Below the pieces are notes generated by a model. The model did no database searches, was not told the DNA's origin, and saw only the letters and a program-made list of their open reading frames with translations. A stretch of 64,000 nucleotides of DNA, taken from Pedobacter frigiditerrae (lineage in GTDB: Bacteria > Bacteroidota > Bacteroidia > Sphingobacteriales > Sphingobacteriaceae). Made by a program: the position numbers and the translations under genes. Positions 33,305 through 42,265 of this stretch are shown piece after piece; position 1 is the stretch's first letter, and every line of letters begins with the position of its first letter. The stretch is taken from positions 744,001 through 808,000 of the forward strand of contig NZ_SJSK01000001.1 of NCBI RefSeq assembly GCF_004331645.1, given 5' to 3'.

Positions 33305-35818
33305 ATGATGACACATAATTATCAAGTTACCGGAATGACCTGTTCTGGTTGTGAAAATAAAGTTAAAAGCAGTTTATTGTTGTTGCCAGAAGTTACGGCA
33401 GTTGATGTTTCTAAAGACACCAAATCTGCAAAAATAACAATGACCAACCATATTGATTTAGCAGTTTTACAACAAGCTTTGGGAAACCATTATCAAATTA
33501 GTTTACCAAGCGGTGGAGCTTCAACAGAAGAAAAAAAATCGTGTTGCGCAACACATACACATCAAAAAGCGCCGATAATAGTACATCCTGCTCAGGCAGG
33601 TAAATTCTATTGCCCAATGCATTGCGAAGGAGATAAAGTTTATGATAAAGCAGGAAGTTGCCCTGTTTGCGGAATGGATTTGGTACAACAGCCAATTATC
33701 AATCATTCGGTTGAATATACCTGCCCAATGCATCCCGAAATTATAACTGATAAGCCAGGAGATTGCCCTATCTGTGGGATGGACCTAGTAAGGAAAGAAA
33801 CGTCTATTAGCGAAGAAAACAAAAGCTATAAAAATCTTTTAGGGAAGATGAAAATTTCCCTTCTTTTCACTATTCCAATATTTATTATTGCAATGGTTGG
33901 TATGTTTCATCCTAATCCTTTAAATCGAATAATGGATGATGAGAAATGGAATTGGGTGCAATTTATTCTTTCAATACCTGTTGTTTTTTATACCTGTTGG
34001 ATGTTTTTTGTAAGAGCTTATAAATCAATCATCACTTGGAATTTAAACATGTTTACGCTAATAGGGATTGGTGCTGGGGTTGCATTTCTTTTTAGTGTTT
34101 TTGGACTATTATTTCCCCATCTTTTTCCTCAAGAGTTTGAAAGCGATCATGGTTCAGTACATCTCTATTTTGAAGCCACGACTGTTATTTTAACGCTTGT
34201 GTTGTTAGGGCAGTTAATGGAAGCAAAAGCGCATGATAAAACAAGCGGGGCAATTAAAGCATTGTTAAAATTGGCACCTACAGAAGCAATAGTAGTTGTA
34301 AATGGTATAGATCAACCGATATCAATTCACGATATAAAAAAGGGAGATTTATTACGTGTAAAACCTGGGGATAAAATACCTGTAGACGGTAAAATAAATC
34401 AGGGTTTTAGTAGTGTTGATGAGTCCATGATAACTGGAGAGCCAATTCCGGCTGATAGAAAAGAAGGAGACAATGTAATTGCGGGCACCATAAACGGAAC
34501 AAGATCCTTTGTCATGCAAGCAGATAAAATAGGTTCGGAAACCTTACTTGCTCAAATTGTTCAAATGGTTGAAGACGCTAGTCGTTCAAGAGCTCCAATA
34601 CAAAAACTGGCAGATACCATAGCGAAATATTTCGTTCCAATTGTAGTTGTTATTGCTATTATTACTTTTTTCATTTGGCAACAATTTGGTCCAGAACCTC
34701 GGTTAATTTACGGATTGATTAATGCTGTTGCCGTATTGATTATTGCTTGTCCCTGTGCTTTGGGTTTGGCAACGCCAATGTCTGTTATGGTTGGTGTCGG
34801 CAAAGGTGCTCAAGTTGGCGTTTTGATAAAAAATGCTGAGGCCCTGGAGAAAATGAATAAAGTAGATGTTTTAGTTATAGATAAAACAGGAACGATAACA
34901 GAAGGAAAACCTTCTTTGGAAAAAATAGTTTCATTTGATAATAATGAAGATGATTTGCTTAAGAAAATAGCTTCCTTAAATCAGCAAAGCGAACATCCTT
35001 TAGCAAAGGCCGTGGTAGATTTTGCCAAAGCAAAAAGCGTTAAGCTGGTGTCAGTAAATGATTTTGAAACCATTGTTGGTAAAGGTGTAGTAGGAACTTA
35101 CGAAGGCTCAAAGATATCGCTTGGCAATCAAAAATTGATGGAGCATATTGGGGCAATTGTTTCCGCTTCAATAGCAGAGAAAGTTATAGCCGAACAGCAA
35201 CTAGGAAAGACCGTTTCTTATATCGCTATTGATGAGCAAATTGCTGGATACATAACCATTACTGATGCAATAAAAGAGACAAGTAAAAATGCAATTGCTG
35301 AACTACTAAACCAAGGAATTGAAGTGATTATGCTTACTGGAGATAATGAAAACACAGCCAAAACAGTAGCAGAAGAATTAAAATTAAGTTCGTTTAAGGC
35401 AGGTTGTTTGCCCGAGGATAAACTTAAGGAAATTAAGAAATTGCAAGCAACAGGAAAAATTGTAGCAATGGCAGGCGATGGAATTAACGACGCTCCCGCT
35501 TTAGCGCAAGCAGATGTTGGTATTGCAATGGGAACAGGGACGGATGTTGCAATCGAAAGCGCAAAAATAACCCTAGTAAAAGGTAACTTGCAGAGCATTG
35601 TAAGGGCAAAAAAATTAAGTCACCATGTGATGAGAAACATTAAGCAAAACCTGTTTTTTGCATTTTTCTATAATGTATTAGGAATTCCTATAGCAGCGGG
35701 TGTTTTATATCCTGTATTTGGTTTATTATTATCACCTATGATTGCTGCTTTAGCAATGAGTTTCAGTTCAGTTTCAGTAATAGGAAACGCACTTCGTTTA
35801 AGAACGGTTAAAATTTAA
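33305..35818 (+). CDS. copA: Copper-translocating P-type ATPase (CopA)
   Basis: The 837-residue P1B-type pump starts with an HMA domain (GMTCSGC at 10-16). Two heavy-metal-binding HMBD/YHS-like motifs follow: YCPMHCEGD...CPVCGMDL and YTCPMHPEI...CPICGMDL, near residues 97-160. Then come eight membrane segments with CPC at 482-484 (Cu(I) path), the phosphorylation motif DKTGT at 526-530, the TGD hinge region and GDGINDAP. It exports Cu(I) from the cytosol. The multicopper oxidase follows after six bases and is surely cotranscribed. Confidence 0.95.
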   Translation: MMTHNYQVTGMTCSGCENKVKSSLLLLPEVTAVDVSKDTKSAKITMTNHIDLAVLQQALGNHYQISLPSGGASTEEKKSCCATHTHQKAPIIVHPAQAGKFYCPMHCEGDKVYDKAGSCPVCGMDLVQQPIINHSVEYTCPMHPEIITDKPGDCPICGMDLVRKETSISEENKSYKNLLGKMKISLLFTIPIFIIAMVGMFHPNPLNRIMDDEKWNWVQFILSIPVVFYTCWMFFVRAYKSIITWNLNMFTLIGIGAGVAFLFSVFGLLFPHLFPQEFESDHGSVHLYFEATTVILTLVLLGQLMEAKAHDKTSGAIKALLKLAPTEAIVVVNGIDQPISIHDIKKGDLLRVKPGDKIPVDGKINQGFSSVDESMITGEPIPADRKEGDNVIAGTINGTRSFVMQADKIGSETLLAQIVQMVEDASRSRAPIQKLADTIAKYFVPIVVVIAIITFFIWQQFGPEPRLIYGLINAVAVLIIACPCALGLATPMSVMVGVGKGAQVGVLIKNAEALEKMNKVDVLVIDKTGTITEGKPSLEKIVSFDNNEDDLLKKIASLNQQSEHPLAKAVVDFAKAKSVKLVSVNDFETIVGKGVVGTYEGSKISLGNQKLMEHIGAIVSASIAEKVIAEQQLGKTVSYIAIDEQIAGYITITDAIKETSKNAIAELLNQGIEVIMLTGDNENTAKTVAEELKLSSFKAGCLPEDKLKEIKKLQATGKIVAMAGDGINDAPALAQADVGIAMGTGTDVAIESAKITLVKGNLQSIVRAKKLSHHVMRNIKQNLFFAFFYNVLGIPIAAGVLYPVFGLLLSPMIAALAMSFSSVSVIGNALRLRTVKI

Positions 35819-35824
35819 GACAAC

Positions 35825-38185
35825 ATGAAAAAATTAGCACTTCTTTTGTTTTTAGTCTCTATTTATTTATCAGGTTATGCCCAAACCCAAACAACATATG
35901 CTTGCCCAATGCATCCAGAAGTTAAAGATGATAAACCAAGTAAATGTCCCAAATGCGGAATGAAGCTAGTTGAGGTTAAATCGAAGTCTAAACAAGCTAA
36001 TCCTGCTCCAGGTGCAAACCAAAAACCTCTTCAGGTTTCAACAAGCAAAGTTGTGCCAAAAACAGTTCGATATGATTTATATGTTCGAGATACCACAGTA
36101 AATTTTACTGGAAAACAAAAAAGAGCTATTGCTGTAAATGGACAGATACCAATGCCAACATTAACATTTACAGAAGGCGATACAGCAGAAATATATGTAC
36201 ATAATGAGTTAAATGAAGAAACATCTTTGCATTGGCATGGTCTATTTGTGCCAAATAAATATGACGGTGTGCCTAACTTAACTCAAATGCCAATAAAGCC
36301 ACATACCACACATTTATATAAATTTCCAATTATACAAAGTGGAACGCATTGGTACCATAGCCACACAGGTTTGCAAGAGCAAATTGGCATGTATGGGTCT
36401 ATGATTTTAAATAAAAGAGCTGAGCCCACAATTCCAACAATACCTGTTATTTTGAGTGAGTGGGCTGATATGAATCCAAAGGAAATTGATAGAAGTTTAC
36501 ACAATGCGACAGATTGGTTTGCCATCAAAAAAGGCAGTACACAAAGTTATGCGGAAGCGATAAAAGAAGGTCATTTTAAAACAAAAATTACCAACGAGTG
36601 GAAACGTATGAATGCAATGGATGTAAGCGATGTTTATTATGATCAATTTTTGATAAATGGCAAAAATCAATTCACTGCTAAAAATTTTAAAGCAGGAGAT
36701 AAAGTAAGGTTAAGGATATCCAACGCAGGTGCTTCGTCTTATTTTTGGCTTACTTATGCTGGCGGTAAAATAACCGTTGTTGCCAATGATGGCAATGATG
36801 TGGTTCCTGTAGAAGTGGATCGATTGATGATTGCCGTCTCAGAAACCTATGATGTGATTGTTGAAATCCCAAAAAACTTGAGTTATGAGTTTTTGGTTAC
36901 ACCAGAGGATAGAACAAAATCTGCCTCATTATGGCTAGGTAATGGGATCAAAATGGCAGCACAAAAATTACCTAGGTTAGACTATTTTGAGGGGATGAAG
37001 ATGATGAATGATATGATGGAAATGAATGGCAATCTAAAGGAAATGAAGGGAATGAAAATGCAAAACCAGATCATGGATATGAATATGGTAATGTACCCTG
37101 AAATATCTGGTGATGATAATGCTAAAATGGATCATGATATGGACGGAATGGATATGACCTCAACAAAAGGAGATATTGTAACGCTAAATTACACGATGTT
37201 GAGAGCCCCAAAAAGTACAGTTTTACCTAATGGACCAATTAAGGAATTGAAGTTTGACCTAACTGGGAATATGAACAGGTATGTTTGGACTTTAGATAAT
37301 AAAACTGTTTCAGAGACTGATAAAATCTTAATAAAAAAAGGAGAAAATGTTAGGGTGATACTTTACAACAATAGCATGATGAGGCATCCAATGCATTTGC
37401 ATGGACATGATTTTAGATTAGTAGGGAAACAAGGCGATTTTGCCCCGTTAAAAAACGTGTTAGACATTATGCCAATGGAAAGGGATACCTTGGAGTTTGC
37501 CGCTACAGAAAGTGGAGATTGGTTTTTTCATTGCCACATTTTGTATCACATGATGAGCGGAATGGGCAGAGTTTTTAGCTATGAAAATTCGCCAGCAAAT
37601 CCAGAAATACCAAATCCGAAATTAGCACAAAGAAAATTATTTGCCGATGATAGAATGTTTCATTTTATGGCCGAAAATGATTTTGCAAGTAACGGAAACG
37701 ACGGTATGGCCATGTTTGCCAATACTCGGTGGAGCATAGGAACTGAATGGCGCTTAGGTTATAACAAAATGCATGGTTTTGAAACTGAAACCCATATTGG
37801 AAGATACATTGGCAAAATGCAATGGTTGATGCCTTTTGTTGGATTTGATTGGCGTTATAGAAAAATGGGTATGGATGAACAAGAAAGGAATATTTTCGGT
37901 CAAACCAACACCAAAGATAACAGGACAGTTGTAAGTATAGGAGCAGAATATACCTTGCCCATGCTAGTTAAGGCACAAGCTGAAGTTTATAATGACGGTA
38001 TTATAAGACTGCAATTGATGAGGGAAGACATTCCTATTTCAAAAAGATTGCGAATGAGTTTTATGGTAAATACTGATAAAGAATATATGAGCGGTTTTAA
38101 ATACATCGCGAATAAATACTTCTCGTTAACAACCCATTATGATAGCGACATGGGTTTTGGAGTAGGCTTTTCTCTTAATTATTAA
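35825..38185 (+). CDS. Multicopper oxidase with N-terminal metal-binding motif and C-terminal CopB-like barrel
   Basis: The 786-residue protein has a signal peptide (to SGYAQ) and an HMBD motif (YACPMHPEV...CPKCGMKL, about residues 22-48). Three cupredoxin domains carry all copper ligands: HWH 136-138, HWYHSH 175-180, HPMHLHGH 521-528 and HCHILYHMMSGM 569-580. A Met-rich insert lies near 390-450. After residue about 620 the chain resembles the outer-membrane protein CopB (WSIGTEWRLGYNK, TETHIGRY, FVGFDWRYRK, GVGFSLNY). It probably oxidises Cu(I) in the periplasm at the outer membrane. Normal CopA-type oxidases stop near 600 residues. Confidence 0.88.
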   Translation: MKKLALLLFLVSIYLSGYAQTQTTYACPMHPEVKDDKPSKCPKCGMKLVEVKSKSKQANPAPGANQKPLQVSTSKVVPKTVRYDLYVRDTTVNFTGKQKRAIAVNGQIPMPTLTFTEGDTAEIYVHNELNEETSLHWHGLFVPNKYDGVPNLTQMPIKPHTTHLYKFPIIQSGTHWYHSHTGLQEQIGMYGSMILNKRAEPTIPTIPVILSEWADMNPKEIDRSLHNATDWFAIKKGSTQSYAEAIKEGHFKTKITNEWKRMNAMDVSDVYYDQFLINGKNQFTAKNFKAGDKVRLRISNAGASSYFWLTYAGGKITVVANDGNDVVPVEVDRLMIAVSETYDVIVEIPKNLSYEFLVTPEDRTKSASLWLGNGIKMAAQKLPRLDYFEGMKMMNDMMEMNGNLKEMKGMKMQNQIMDMNMVMYPEISGDDNAKMDHDMDGMDMTSTKGDIVTLNYTMLRAPKSTVLPNGPIKELKFDLTGNMNRYVWTLDNKTVSETDKILIKKGENVRVILYNNSMMRHPMHLHGHDFRLVGKQGDFAPLKNVLDIMPMERDTLEFAATESGDWFFHCHILYHMMSGMGRVFSYENSPANPEIPNPKLAQRKLFADDRMFHFMAENDFASNGNDGMAMFANTRWSIGTEWRLGYNKMHGFETETHIGRYIGKMQWLMPFVGFDWRYRKMGMDEQERNIFGQTNTKDNRTVVSIGAEYTLPMLVKAQAEVYNDGIIRLQLMREDIPISKRLRMSFMVNTDKEYMSGFKYIANKYFSLTTHYDSDMGFGVGFSLNY

Positions 38186-38186
38186 T

Positions 38187-38657
38187 TTACTTCCTTCGCA
38201 GGTAATTAAATTCTGATTTCCCTTTTTTGCCATTTTTTTCTCCTTCTACCCAAGCTAAAAGCTCATCTTTTGCCTTGTTTTGATAAACAATTCTTTGGGG
38301 GAAATCATGAGATGGGTTTTCGAAGATGAATGTATTTTCCTTAACGGGAAGAAGCTTAAACTTGATGGTTTGGTTGTCGTTTTGCCCACTAACTTTTGAA
38401 CAGTAATAAAAATTGCCATCAATCTTTTTGATAACTAGCGTTTCCGTTAATACACTGTCTCCTTTTAAATTATGGCGATAACTTTTGCCTATTAAACTAT
38501 CCTTATACTTTAACCAGGTTTCAGTTATTTTTCCTTTCGCTGTTTTCATTTCCCAGCTGCCCAACATAAAGTTAAACTGTTTAATAGATTTGTTTTGCGC
38601 ATTGGCGGATAATTGAACGATAAATATGAAGGCCAATAAGATTAAATATTTTTTCAT
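38187..38657 (-). CDS. DUF6265-like exported protein
   Basis: The 156-residue protein has a signal peptide (MKKYLILLAFIFIVQLSANAQ). The body starts FNFMLGSWEMKT and carries ENPSHDFPQRIVYQ, the hallmark of DUF6265 lipocalin-like proteins of unknown function. The start at 38657 gives an ATGA overlap with the upstream DinB gene's stop, which favours it over 38702. It is convergent with the oxidase gene, one base away. Confidence 0.8.
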   Translation of the reverse strand: MKKYLILLAFIFIVQLSANAQNKSIKQFNFMLGSWEMKTAKGKITETWLKYKDSLIGKSYRHNLKGDSVLTETLVIKKIDGNFYYCSKVSGQNDNQTIKFKLLPVKENTFIFENPSHDFPQRIVYQNKAKDELLAWVEGEKNGKKGKSEFNYLRRK

Positions 38658-39178
38658 TTTAGAGTCAATTGAATATGTGCTAAATGGTGTTTGCCATGCC
38701 AAGCATAGTTGCCAACTAAATAACCTAATGTAAATTGTTTTTCTGCGCCTGGATGAAAATAGGTCCTATCGAATGCATTAATATCTAGTGTTTTCAATAG
38801 CGCAACTAAGCGCTTGTGCATTGCGTTTAAAATGTCAATCGAAAGTTGGATGTCTTCTGTTTTTCCGTCAGCTAATTCTGCCCACCTTTCCTCATGATAT
38901 GGTCTTACTGTCGGGTTGTCCTCTGTTAAAGTTAAATGCACACGAGTGTAAGCGTTAATGTGGCTATCGGCTAAATGATGTACAACTTGCCTCACAGTCC
39001 AGCCATCTGGGCGATAAGGAATTTCTAAATCAGTATTGCTTAAGCCAGTGGTAATTTCTACAATTTCTTGAGGTAAGGTTGCTAATTGTTCAATCCATTC
39101 TTTAAGCACATTTTCGGTAATGGTTTTTGGTGGATTGTATTCTCCAATAGGATATTTTAAACTTTCTAAATCATGCAT
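38654..39178 (-). CDS. DinB-fold putative metal-dependent hydrolase, YfiT/bacillithiol-transferase type
   Basis: The 174-residue four-helix DinB protein opens LKYPIGEYNPPK, typical of the YfiT group. Its metal ligands are His in RQVVHHLADSH near residue 66 and in WHGKHHLAHI near 158. YfiT-type enzymes are zinc/nickel thiol-S-transferases or hydrolases, but the substrate is unknown here. It is coupled to the downstream DUF6265 gene by a four-base overlap. Confidence 0.85.
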   Translation of the reverse strand: MHDLESLKYPIGEYNPPKTITENVLKEWIEQLATLPQEIVEITTGLSNTDLEIPYRPDGWTVRQVVHHLADSHINAYTRVHLTLTEDNPTVRPYHEERWAELADGKTEDIQLSIDILNAMHKRLVALLKTLDINAFDRTYFHPGAEKQFTLGYLVGNYAWHGKHHLAHIQLTLK

Positions 39179-39282
39179 ATTAAATTATATTATGTAAACC
39201 ATCTAAGGATTATAAGAAGATATAAGCGTTGTATTTTTATAGCGGCAAACTATAGAAAACATAAGATTTAAAATCGTTTTGT

Positions 39283-39307
39283 GAACTTCGTGTCTTTGTG
39301 GTTAAAA
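39283..39307 (-). repeat. ACCACAAAGACAC interspersed element, copy 1
   Basis: Read on the minus strand this is TTTTTAACCACAAAGACACG and continues AAGTTCA. Related stretches occur at 42077-42104 and 62645-62680, all outside genes. Confidence 0.45.
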
Positions 39308-39325
39308 AACTATTACATTAGGAAA

Positions 39326-40726
39326 TTATATTATTTTCTTCAACATTTTTAGCGCCCATTCTTTACCAACATAGGGAGGATAAATCATTCTATTAAAATC
39401 TAGTCTTCTTTGGAACATAATTGCTCTTTCATGAGAGAAATTCTTGAAGCCAAAAAATCCGTGACTGCTTCCAATTCCGCTTCCATTTACACCGCCAAAA
39501 GGCAATTTCGGATTAGAAATATGTATTAAAACATCGTTTACACAAGTACCGCCTGCGCTGGTGTTTTTAATGACGTCTTTTACCATCTTGCTACTTTTAC
39601 TAAAAATATAAAGTGCCAGTGGTTTGCTTTTTGCATTGATTTGGTCAATTACTTCCGCTATATTTTGGTAAGTAATAATTGGTAAAATAGGGCCAAATAT
39701 CTCTTCTTCCATTATTTTAGCCCCATTAGGAATTTTACTTAAAATAACCGGGTAAATGGTTTGTTCTTGTTCATCAAAATTTCCTCCCCAATCTATTCTT
39801 GCTCCTTTTTCTACAGCTTCATCAACTAAGGTCTTTAACCTTACAAAATGCTTTTGACTGATGATTTTACCATAAACGCGATGGTCTATTTTAGTTTCTG
39901 TTTTAAAAAACATTCTGCTTGCCGCGGCTTTATACAATCTAATAAATTCATCATGTTGTTGCTCGTGTACAAATATGTAATCTGGCGCTATGCAGGTTTG
40001 TCCGCTGTTAACCAATTTGCCCCAGGCAATCTTCTCCGCTGCTTTTTCTAGGTTAACATCTTTATCAATTATTGTTGGCGATTTGCCCCCAAGTTCTAAA
40101 GTAACCGAGGTCAAATTTTTAGCAGCGGCTTCCATTACTACTTTTCCTATTGCTGTGCTTCCAGTAAAAAAGATATGGTCAAAAGGCAGTTCTAAAAGCG
40201 CAGAAGAAATATCAGCATTGCCCTCAAAACAAGCAACTTCCTGTTCATTAAACGCTTCTTCAATAATTTTTGAAACAATTTTGCTCGTTTGCGGACTTAA
40301 TTCTGACGGTTTGACAATACAACAATTTCCTGCTGCTATTGCAGAAATCAGAGGACTCATTGTTAATTGAAATGGATAATTCCAAGGAGCAATTATTAAA
40401 CAAACACCTTTTGGCTCATAATACAATCTGTTTTTTGCAAATGGATTACTTAATGTTGCGGCAATGTGTTTTGGGCGCATCCAACCACTTAACTTTTTAA
40501 TGGCGAAGTCCAATTCTCCATAAATGAAAATCAACTCTGTTAATGCGGCCTCAAATCTGCTTTTCCTTAAATCACTTTGTAAAGCCTGATAAATTTCAGA
40601 CTCATTTTTTAGAATGGCATTTTTTAAAGCTTTTAGTCTTAAAATCCGCTGTGCTGCGTTTTCTTTTCTAAGCGTATATTTGTAAGCTTGTTGTGATTTA
40701 AAAACTTGATTGATTTTTTGCTCCAT
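39326..40726 (-). CDS. Aldehyde dehydrogenase (class 3-like)
   Basis: The 466-residue NAD(P)-dependent enzyme has APWNYPFQLTM near residue 112, FTGSTAIGK near 187, the general-base Glu in TLELGGKSP near 210 and the nucleophile Cys in NSGQTCIAPDY near 244. A C-terminal hydrophobic/basic tail (EWALKMLKKII) is typical of class 3 fatty-aldehyde dehydrogenases. It stands alone, divergent from the next gene, and the substrate is not evident. Confidence 0.92.
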   Translation of the reverse strand: MEQKINQVFKSQQAYKYTLRKENAAQRILRLKALKNAILKNESEIYQALQSDLRKSRFEAALTELIFIYGELDFAIKKLSGWMRPKHIAATLSNPFAKNRLYYEPKGVCLIIAPWNYPFQLTMSPLISAIAAGNCCIVKPSELSPQTSKIVSKIIEEAFNEQEVACFEGNADISSALLELPFDHIFFTGSTAIGKVVMEAAAKNLTSVTLELGGKSPTIIDKDVNLEKAAEKIAWGKLVNSGQTCIAPDYIFVHEQQHDEFIRLYKAAASRMFFKTETKIDHRVYGKIISQKHFVRLKTLVDEAVEKGARIDWGGNFDEQEQTIYPVILSKIPNGAKIMEEEIFGPILPIITYQNIAEVIDQINAKSKPLALYIFSKSSKMVKDVIKNTSAGGTCVNDVLIHISNPKLPFGGVNGSGIGSSHGFFGFKNFSHERAIMFQRRLDFNRMIYPPYVGKEWALKMLKKII

Positions 40727-40843
40727 ACCATTGAGAACTAATAAGTTCTTGATTTGTTAAATATAGTTAAATGACTAGTAAAGTTCATTAAAAACACATC
40801 CAAATAAAGCATATTGCGTATATAATTCCATATTCCCTGTAAA

Positions 40844-42073
40844 ATGATAAAGAAGATATTTTTGGTTTTAATTTTAGTCAACTTATTTAGCAATGCTGAT
40901 GCACAGAAAACAGCAGTTAAAAAGGTAAAAGAAGAACCTTTTGTGGCTAAAGTTTTGGTAATTGGAAATGGGAATGCGGCACTTGCTGCAGCGGTACAAT
41001 CTGCTGTTTCTGGAGTCAAGACCAGCATATTACTACAAGCTGGTGGTTTTGACCTTTCACCGGTTGAAGAGGGATTGAGTTCGGGAATTCAAACCAAGTT
41101 CTTAAAAAAATATAAGGAATTCCTAATGGAAAAGGATAGTACTAAGGTTGTTCCTTTCGACAAACAGAAAGCTAATGCTTCATTAAATGTTTGGGTTGAT
41201 AGCATTAAAAATCTAAGCATCATTAAAAACGTTATGTGGGTAAAAGCCGAACGTTCAGGAAAAAATTGGGTTTTTAAATTAAGCGATGGGAGTACAATTA
41301 GGCCAAAAGTTTTAATCAATCCTGCAGATGCGAAACTGAATGAAGCTTTAAAAATAATTGCTCCGAGTGCAAATTGGAATAAACTAGATTACAACCAAAC
41401 ACTTTATAGAACAAGTGTGGCAAGTGGAAAACTAGAAAATGGGAATACAGCAACTATTTTTTCAATGTACCAGTTGCTATTGAAAGAGCAAGAAAATTTG
41501 GTTTGGATTAATGACCCGGAAAGTATGTCCTTGGGTCAAGCCGCAGGAGCGACGGCTGCTTATGCTGCGTTTTTCGACTTAAAAACATCTGAATCTAATC
41601 TCAAAAAAATTCAAGGCGAATTGATTAATTATAAATTAGATTTAATGCCGTTTGGTGATATTAAACAGCCTGATACCAATTGGAAGGCAATACAATTTGT
41701 TGGGGTTACAGGTATTTTAAAAGCAGAAATAGATGGTAAATCTGCTAAATTCTCGCCAAATAAATTGGTAACTACCGAAGAAATTAGACAACCCATAAAA
41801 GACTTTTATTACAAGGCTCAAATTTGGTTCGATGATTATAAAAACTCGATAATGACTATCGGCTCGTCTTTAGATATGATCAGTTACGTTGGAAATAAAT
41901 CTTTAGAATCTATGAAAAAGGAGATTCCTAAAAAGTGGAAAACATCTTATCAGTTTAAAACAGAATTTGATTTAGAGCGACAGATTAACAGAAGGGAGCT
42001 CGCTGTTTTATTACAAGATTATATGCCGCCCTTTAATGTGAATGTTGATGAAAAAGGTAAGGTCGTTAGATAA
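40844..42073 (+). CDS. Exported protein with degenerate FAD/Rossmann N-terminus
   Basis: The 409-residue protein has a signal peptide (MIKKIFLVLILVNLFSNADAQ) followed by a dinucleotide-binding-like strand-turn-helix, VLVIGNGNAALAAAVQSA at 38-53. The third Gly of GxGxxG is Ala (GNGNAA). The middle repeats the layout of FAD-dependent oxidoreductases such as the 'xanthan lyase'-annotated Bacteroidetes group (SLGQAAGATAAYAAFFD near 229). An exported FAD-fold protein with an altered nucleotide loop may be non-catalytic. The function is unknown. Confidence 0.65.
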   Translation: MIKKIFLVLILVNLFSNADAQKTAVKKVKEEPFVAKVLVIGNGNAALAAAVQSAVSGVKTSILLQAGGFDLSPVEEGLSSGIQTKFLKKYKEFLMEKDSTKVVPFDKQKANASLNVWVDSIKNLSIIKNVMWVKAERSGKNWVFKLSDGSTIRPKVLINPADAKLNEALKIIAPSANWNKLDYNQTLYRTSVASGKLENGNTATIFSMYQLLLKEQENLVWINDPESMSLGQAAGATAAYAAFFDLKTSESNLKKIQGELINYKLDLMPFGDIKQPDTNWKAIQFVGVTGILKAEIDGKSAKFSPNKLVTTEEIRQPIKDFYYKAQIWFDDYKNSIMTIGSSLDMISYVGNKSLESMKKEIPKKWKTSYQFKTEFDLERQINRRELAVLLQDYMPPFNVNVDEKGKVVR

Positions 42074-42076
42074 GAG

Positions 42077-42104
42077 TTTGAACCACAAAGACACAAAGTA
42101 CACC
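42077..42104. repeat. ACCACAAAGACAC interspersed element, copy 2
   Basis: GAACCACAAAGACACAAAGT and flanks, just after the stop of the Rossmann-like gene. It is the same motif as at 39283 (inverted) and 62645. Confidence 0.45.
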
Positions 42105-42265
42105 ATGTATTATTGAGATTTCATTGTGTTTTTTGATTATTTAAACCTTCTGCCCATAAGCCCCCCAACCTTTAACCTTTCTACTGTAACATTTGTAAAA
42201 TCTTGATAAGCTTTAGATTATGTAAATGCTTTTTTTCTATAAATTGCAAGCATAACCTAACTTAT

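Noticed and set aside
35218-35598. 126-codon minus-strand frame
   Set aside because: Antisense of the P-type ATPase phosphorylation/hinge region.
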